From contig CATQJL010000316.1 of assembly GCA_958299035.1 (NCBI GenBank), positions 40,164,025 to 40,228,024 on the forward strand: a stretch of DNA of 64,000 bases. Reading direction: 5' to 3'. Within the stretch, counting starts at the first letter, position 1, and each line of letters opens with the position of its first letter. Below the pieces are notes generated by a model, which saw nothing but the letters and a program-made list of their open reading frames with translations, had not been told where the DNA came from and made no database searches. This document shows positions 58,258 through 64,000 of the stretch, one piece after another. This DNA is from Cylicocyclus nassatus (Eukaryota; Nematoda; Chromadorea; Rhabditida; Strongylidae). Both the position numbers and the translations under genes were made by a program.

Positions 58258-58311
58258 GAACAACAGAAAAGAAGAGTTTGCAGTGATGCAAACTCTTCTT
58301 TTCTGTTGTTC
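58258..58311. repeat. Perfect 25-bp hairpin with 4-nt loop
   Basis: Arms 58,258-58,282 and 58,287-58,311 are exact reverse complements (GAACAACAGAAAAGAAGAGT... start), with loop GTGA. It resembles the snap-back insertion in the SCP/TAPS exon in form and perfection. Confidence 0.85.
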
Positions 58312-58654
58312 AATGAAAAACAATGCAGTCAACGAACTGACCACGAGGTTATCAAGCCCTCTGTGGGGTTGGGATCTCTCGGCGGTTCAGTTCATCGAGC
58401 CGAGCGCCGAAAGTGATTTATCATTCATTCTACGAATAGAAGACGCGAGACTTCATTGCATACATCGTTTGAACAAGTATAATCGCGTACTTAGCAGGTT
58501 TATACTTGTTATTCATCTCGTCCAGACTTATTCGGGAGTTCATCTTCTACACGTCCCTCGACTGGTCGGTCATTTTGACCGCTCTTCCCCACCCTACCGG
58601 ACGTCGAACCCCTTGATCCAGGAAGCCGCGGAACAGCAAAATCAAGTATGTTCC

Positions 58655-58900
58655 ACCCCAACAACGACTGTTCGCACATCGAATTCAACGTGAGACGCCT
58701 GCCAAACGAAGACCAACTACATGAACTGCAAGAAGCCCTGAAGAAAACACAACTCGATATACTGGCCCTAACGAGATGGAGAGAAAGAAGAAGCTTGGCA
58801 CTTGCAATTGGCAAAGAGTAAGATCACTCACGTTAAAAGAATGGATCAGTTTGTTTGGGTGCCTCATATTGTAAAAATATGAAAGGCAAATAAATCAAAT
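58655..58900 (+). pseudogene. RTE-type LINE endonuclease N-terminus plus possible 3' tail
   Basis: One frame reads EFNVRRLPNEDQLHELQEAL then KKTQLDILALTRWR, matching the start of the RTE apurinic-type endonuclease (N.R.L....L..L......D.....E/TR). The usual ETR catalytic region appears as TRW. Coding then ends within about 20 residues. The following GGAAAGGCAAATAAATCAAAT-like tail (around 58,882-58,898) could be the RTE 3' end, which would make this an internally deleted copy. The tail assignment is inference. Confidence 0.6.
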
Positions 58901-59026
58901 CAGACTTATTCACTCTTAAGAAACAGGGAAGAACGAACTCAAACTTGTTAAGACAATTCCGCAGTGCGGTCTCGCGTCTGCTAGTTATAGAATAAATAAC
59001 ACCTTATTAATAGCCACTAAACAAAG

Positions 59027-59690
59027 TTGGCATGCAGCCCTAAGATTGTCTAAGGGCCGCATGCATTGATATTCTCGCCGAGGAAAGGATTGCACTTTAA
59101 AAGAAAACTTTTTATCCTGAAGCTCCACATGTCTGGATTTCACCTATCTACATTTCCGTAAGTATCAAACATATTGAACAGCAGCGGCTGTAGAAACCGC
59201 ATTTTCCAGCTTTCTGTATACCCCGGCGGCCGACCGTCTTTTATCCAAGTCATTTTTCGTCTTCGAGGTTAATGAAAGCATTCCGAATGTACTGATTATC
59301 AAACCCAACAGTGCTAAGCATGTCACTAATAGGAACAAGTGAGTTATTGAAATATCGAAGTTTTTCGATAAACCCCACTCGAGTTGGGTCATCGCAAATT
59401 TCATGACTTCAATATATCATTTGTTCTCATCAGAAACACGCTTAGATAATCAGTAAAACTTCAGCACTTCTCCATTGTCTAAGAAAGACTCTGAAGAAAA
59501 TCGGCCGCAGGGGATCATTAGGAAATCAGATAAAAAGCTAGAAAATGCGGCTTGTTCAGCTTCTCGCTCCTGTTCAGTATGTTCGTAGTAAACGATAGTG
59601 GAATACTTATAAATAGACAGACATTGAGTCTAGATGTCAGGAGCTTAGAATACAGAACATTTCTTTAAGCTGCTGTCCTCTCCCGGTGGG
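59027..59690. mobile_element. Foldback element, family B copy 1
   Basis: The left part (GGGCCGCATGCATTGATATTC ... CTGAAGCTCCACATGTCTGG) is mirrored at the right (GGAGCTTAGAATACAG ... GGGATTTTAATGCCTGCGGC). Internal blocks are also paired (GGCTGTAGAAACCGCATTTT near 59,190 and GAAAATGCGGCTTGTTCAGC near 59,540). It is non-coding, and a second copy follows directly. Confidence 0.6.
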
Positions 59691-60321
59691 GATTTTAATG
59701 CCTGCGGCGCTAAGAAAAAAGTATATCTAGGGCCGCGTGCACAAACATTCCCGCTAGAAAGGAGATCGCAGCTTGAAAAAAAGCTCCATATCCTGAAGCT
59801 TCAGATATGTGGATTTCACGCTGTCTGCCTACCAGTAACTATTCCCACCATCCTTCACTATGAACATTTTGAACGGGAGCAAGAAGTTGTACAACTCTTC
59901 CCAGTTTTTTGTTGATATCCTGATGGTGCCCAGATGCCGACCGTCTTTTCTTCTAAGCCATTTTTCTATTTTCGAAGTCAGTAAAAACATTCCAAAGTTG
60001 TGCTGTTTATCAAACCTAACAGTGCTAATCATGCTCATGACGAGAACAAGTGATATTTCAAAGTTGTGGAATTTGCGATGGGCCACAAGTCGAAAATTGG
60101 GTTTGTCGAAAAAATCGATATTCCAAAAACTCATTTGTTCTTATCAGCAACTTGCTTAGCACCATTGATTTGGATAATCACTACAACTATGGAAGGTTTT
60201 CGCTAACTTCGAAAAAAGAAAAATACTTTGAAGAAAAAATGGTCGATCGCGGGAATCATCAGGGCATCATTCAAAAAGTTGGAAAATGCGGCTTGTACGG
60301 CTTCTTGCTCCCACTTAAAGG

Positions 60322-60773
60322 CAGTGTCCAAGCAAAAAGTCGATTTCGAGATTTTGTACTTACCTGGGCCTATTCGCTATGCTGGATCCGAAAATCAACA
60401 CTGGAAAGCGCGAAAACGGCGAAATAAGGCTCTAAAGGAGGAGGGAAGTTGCAGGTGGGCGGGGCTGTTCACATAGTGGCGTCACTCTCCCAGCTCCAGG
60501 AGCGATCTTCTCGCTTCCACTAATCGCTCTAACATCATCACCAGCCAACTGCGAAACGCATGACATAAAATCGGAACCGAGAAGATCGCTCCTGAAGCCT
60601 GGGAGAGTGACGTCACGATGTGAACGGCCCCGCCCACCTGCGATTTCCCCCCTGCGCTAAGGCCTTTTTTGACGTTTTCACGCACTCCATTGTGGTTCAT
60701 CGGATTCAGCATGGCGAACAGGCCCGGGTAAGCACAAAATCTCGAAATCGACTTTTTGCTTGGACACTGCATT
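60322..60773. mobile_element. Foldback element nested in family B
   Basis: Ends are GCAGTGTCCAAGCAAAAAGT and its reverse complement. Mirrored inner blocks include CTGTTCAC/GTGAACGG, GCGTCACTCTCCCAG/CTGGGAGAGTGACG and AGGAGCGATCTTCTCG/CGAGAAGATCGCTCCT. Arms are about 200 bp and the loop about 40-50 bp. Non-coding. Confidence 0.75.
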
Positions 60774-60778
60774 TAATA

Positions 60779-61801
60779 TTAGGTCGTTCCCAAAGTAATG
60801 TCGCTTTTTTCAAACGTACGCCACATTTCGCGGAACAAAGATGTGTAAGAGATTCTGGTAGCATTTGATGCAGCATTTCAATCTCTTTCTAATGGTTATA
60901 TAACTATCGCACAAAATTGAATAACCTCTGGGAAAATTATCGGAATCTGCGACCCATGCTTTTCGAGAAGGTCAAGTTTCACAATTTTTCCAAATTTTTA
61001 TAACAACCGCTGGAAGGAGTCCAAGTTATGTATGGATAGAGCAAACCCTACGGGAAACAGCACAACTTTTTTCTACTTTTCAGAGCTCGTCATAATTTCT
61101 GTATAGATTTTTTGATGGAACCACCGAATTTTAGCAGGCTCTTTTCAGACACAAATGCATCAAACACCAAGAAATCGTCGGATTTTGAAACTTACAAAAA
61201 TGGATTATGGTTTTACACTAACTTTACAAAGCAAATAAGCGTTTACCGCTTCAGATTAGCAACTTTTGAAAATTCCGGGTACAGCCGGAGGCGCCCTGGA
61301 AAATCTGAATTATGATAATTTTATCTCGGAAAACTTGATGAATCGGAAACAAAAAAGGACTGATAGAAAGAGGAGAAAAAGCTGCGTCGAATGACACCCG
61401 AGTTGCTTGCCGGTTGTTGTTCTGTGAGGTTTGAGTTGACCAAATATAGAATTTGATGGCATTTTAAAATTGATTCCAGAAACTCTAAGAAGCAAGCTAA
61501 GGAAAAGAAAAAAATTATTCTGTTTCCTATAGGGTTTGCTCTATCTACCTGCCACTTGAACTTCTTCGGAAAATAGGTACAAAAATTTTAAAAAATTGCC
61601 GAACTTGACCATGGCAGAAGGCATAAGTTGCAGATTTTGTTGATTTTTCGAAAGCTCAATGAAAATTATGCAGTGAAAGTACAACCATTAGAAAGAGGAT
61701 GAAATGCTGCATCGAATGCTCCTAAGATCTCTTGAAAATCTTGATTCCATGAAATATGGCGTTCATTTGAAAAAAGCGACATTACTTTCGGAACGACCTA
61801 A
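60779..61801. mobile_element. Mariner-type MITE, 1023 bp
   Basis: Ends TTAGGTCGTTCCCAAAGTAA and the reverse complement of TTAGGTCGTTCCGAAAGTAA, flanked by TA (60,777-60,778; 61,802-61,803). Inverted arms carry GATAGAGCAAACCCT / AGGGTTTGCTCTATC. A short internal frame exists on the minus strand but has no D,D,D/E motif. It is a relative of the 13.3-kb MITE. Confidence 0.85.
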
Positions 61802-62290
61802 TATGTTCATAGTGAAGATGGTGGGAATACTTACGGATAGGTAAATAGCGTGAAATTCACATATTTGGAGCTTCAGGAAATGAAGCTTTATTTTAAGTTG
61901 CGATCCCTCCCCGGGTATATGTTAATGTATGCGAATCCTAGAGAGGGAGTAGGGGATACAGATTTTGAGCCTTCGCAATGAGCTCCCTTTAACGCCGATT
62001 TTTGGTGCTTCAACACTTTTGAATGTGATTTCCATCAATATTGACGATCATCATCGGTAGCAGCGATTTTCACTCTAGGTGGCCGTTTCAAGTTGGTGAA
62101 GCAATATTGGCTAACTCATTTTGCACCTTTTGGTTTTCTTGCTTTGTCTGCTTTATTGCACCAATGATTGTGCAGTAAAACAAAGGCATTTGGGAGAATA
62201 CTTATATTCCATATGTTCTCTGTTCATAGAACTTGGGCATTGTTTGGAAGATGTTTCTTCTAGTCCTTTTTGTGCCGCGCATATTCGTTA

Positions 62291-62493
62291 GGCCCTGGCC
62301 AGACTTCGCACAAAAGTACCCAAATTTCTCTGATGTCTCTCCAGTTTCCGTGTGAGGAGAGATGAGAGAGAGTGAGAGGGGTTAGAGGAGTTTGGGCCTT
62401 TTGCGCGCTTTTGAGCGCTTTTGGGCGCTTTTGAGCGCTTTTGGGCGCTTTTGAGCGCTTTTGGCCGCTTTTGAGCGAAGTCTGGCCAGGGCC
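62291..62493. mobile_element. Harbinger-like MITE with internal decamer array
   Basis: Perfect 19-bp terminal inverted repeats (GGCCCTGGCCAGACTTCGC), flanked by TTA on both sides (62,288-62,290 and 62,494-62,496). A 3-bp TTA/TAA target and GG start fit PIF/Harbinger. The interior carries about seven copies of a decamer, CGCTTTTGAG/CGCTTTTGGG, at about 62,404-62,477, plus a GAGA-rich tract. Length 203 bp, non-coding. Confidence 0.85.
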
Positions 62494-63299
62494 TTATGAA
62501 ACAGAATTGGCGGTATTTTGGGGAATTACTTGGAACCCATTACTCGGCTATGTTCACTCCAGATGAGTCAGAAAGGCAACTCTGGAGGAGCGGGTGTGTA
62601 AAGTGCCAAATTGCCTGCTTTTCTAGGTTTTCGAGGAAGTCGTTTGTCGAAAAGTAGCCAAATGAAGTGTTTCTATCAAACCTGCGTGGCACAGAAAATG
62701 GAATAGTACTATATAATTACAACATTCACTATTTAGGATCTGCAGAAGATGCCAAAATAACATATGTAAATTAATCTTACAATCTATTAAGTTCAAAGGG
62801 CTTAGACATCGTTGAAGTGAAGTTGATTAGTTCCTGACAATAGCTCTGACATGACTTCTTATCCGCATAAAATGAGCCGTCTTACAGGTTTCATTGGGGT
62901 TAAGAATTCCATTTTTCTCTCATTGTGAGGAAGATTTTAGTAAGAAAAGAGAAATGTTCGTCGTTGCACGACATACGCTCACGTCGCTCACCCGCAATGT
63001 TTTATTTTTTCTCCAGGATATTGCCCTTTTAGAAATTGAGCAGATATCGAGTTTCCAAGGCATTCTGCATGCCTTGCTCGGTCAATAGACGAGAAACGTT
63101 TTTACATTGTCAATAGAAGCTTGCAAAGTGGCTTGCATGTGCAGTTTCTTATAGAATGCCGCACCTCATACGTTGCCATGCTGAGAACATGTCTTGGCAT
63201 TTACTTCAAACTTTAGAAGTTCAAAAAGTATGCTTCAAAATTGTCTCCAGACGGAGTTTCCAATTGTAAGTATCAACTTTCGCCTCTAACAATAAGATG

Positions 63300-64000
63300 G
63301 TCACGGATGCGATGCAGGAAAAACCAAAAGCCTGCCGCCGGTAGCCCTAGGAGATAATTAACCCATTGACGACGACGCCTAATTTCGCTTGGAGGCGCTG
63401 TGGGACAACGCGAATTTACACAAGACTTTCGGCATGGGAGGGTTTCGTGAGTATTTACGATTTGTAAAGCTGTTTTGTAAGTAACTACAATCATCTTCTT
63501 GGACGACGAAGTCTACAGATTCCAAAAGCACAAAAAACCAGAAAAAATACTGAACTGTAGAAAAAGTACTAGACCTGGAAAGGATATGCTTTTCAAGGGG
63601 TGTAGGCCGTGGTCCACACCGTCGTCAATGGGTTAAGAGCGCGAGCGCTGTGGAGAAGATTTTGACAAGGATCCAGGAAAACTTGGAAACGACATCCATC
63701 AGAAACAAACCCTTATAACTCTTCTTGGAACTAACTTTCAAGGATACGAAGGACAAATTTGGAATCAGTATTGAAATGCGCATTGTTTAGTAATACGCCG
63801 GTAATATCCGGTATACAGGATAGATAAACTAGTCGGTCTCACTACTCGAGTTCTATTTTTACCAAAAACTGAGTCTTCAGAATTCACCATTACAAGCTGA
63901 AGAACTTCAAGTTCAATGCTATGTAAAACATTTTGAGTGAATTTTCTAGTGAAACTTCTCGATTGGAAGTTGAAAGTAGGGAATGATAATCAGGAAGTAA
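63300..64000. mobile_element. Family A repeat copy 3, cut by window end
   Basis: Outer part ATGCAGGAAAAACCAAAAGC CTGCCGCCGG and inner part GAGCGCGAGCGCTGTGGAGA ... ATCCATCAGAAACAAACCC match the left end of copy 1 at 1.8 kb in the same order and orientation. The right terminus lies beyond the window. Confidence 0.7.
63362..63632. mobile_element. piggyBac-like MITE, 271 bp, TTAA target
   Basis: Flanked by TTAA (63,358-63,361 and 63,633-63,636). Ends are CCCATTGACGACG and CGTCGTCAATGGG. A TTAA target and CCC...GGG ends are the piggyBac hallmarks. Copy 1 of family A has no insert at the equivalent point (AATAATTAGAGCGCG near 1868), giving an approximate empty site. Confidence 0.85.

Larger units (their letters stand above)
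59717..61970. mobile_element. Foldback element, family B copy 2, split by nested insertions
   Basis: The left arm 59,717-59,885 (AGGGCCGCGTGCACAAACAT ... GGTGGGAATAG on the complement) is mirrored at 61,803-61,967 (TATGTTCATAGTGAAGATGG ... GTATGCG). Between the arms, besides family B sequence to about 60,320, sit a foldback element (60,322-60,773) and a mariner MITE (60,779-61,801). Confidence 0.6.

Overview
The window looks like a repeat-rich, AT-rich stretch of a nematode nuclear genome, most likely a strongylid (clade V) parasite. This rests on one recognisable host gene, an SCP/TAPS (Ancylostoma-secreted-protein type) CAP-domain gene with short exons and nematode-type splice acceptors, and on the transposable elements: a CR1-like LINE, RTE fragments, a nematode-type Gypsy pol, a Helitron Pif1 helicase, and mariner, piggyBac and Harbinger MITEs. 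The species assignment is inference. No bacterial genes, CRISPR array, rRNA or intact tRNA was found.

Layout. 1-8.6 kb: decayed RTE reverse transcriptase, several foldback (long inverted repeat) elements and a mariner-type MITE. 8.7-14.75 kb: the SCP/TAPS gene on the + strand. Five exons plus a terminal exon can be placed. The first of these exons carries a perfect 38-bp snap-back hairpin insertion, the long intron holds two mariner MITEs, and the penultimate exon is broken by a 186-bp insert flanked by a 10-bp direct repeat. 15.2-19.94 kb: a minus-strand CR1-like LINE fused to a 5'-truncated Gypsy element that keeps RNase H, integrase and its 3' LTR. 21.3-21.5 kb: a Helitron-like 5' end joined to a palindromic CTAG terminus.

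21.58-45.98 kb: a 174-bp satellite, about 106 monomers with 5-, 7- and 10-monomer higher-order repeats. It is split into two arrays by one 5.95-kb segment (30,339-36,294). Satellite phase is preserved across the split and the segment termini (A|TC ... hairpin-CTAG|T) fit a Helitron-type insertion. Because 174 = 3 x 58 and two frames lack stops, the arrays give very long spurious ORFs.

45.98-47.87 kb: an assembly artefact zone. A 26-nt cDNA/gDNA amplification primer sits on both sides of an exactly 500-N gap, and the right contig begins with a 0.6-kb-arm palindrome. The same primer also replaces 26 satellite bases in phase at 26,056-26,081.

48-64 kb: accessory DNA made of tandem and segmental duplications, a mariner MITE with a paralogous empty site, a frameshifted Helitron helicase, a small non-autonomous Helitron-like element with 120-bp central repeats, an RTE endonuclease fragment, nested foldback elements, a Harbinger-like MITE and a piggyBac-like MITE nested in an older repeat.

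The one real gene family here (SCP/TAPS) is a secreted-protein family. Everything else is transposons, satellites and their interactions. The points most worth follow-up are the Helitron-like insertion into satellite DNA, the template-switch hairpin in the SCP/TAPS exon, and the unremoved amplification primers.
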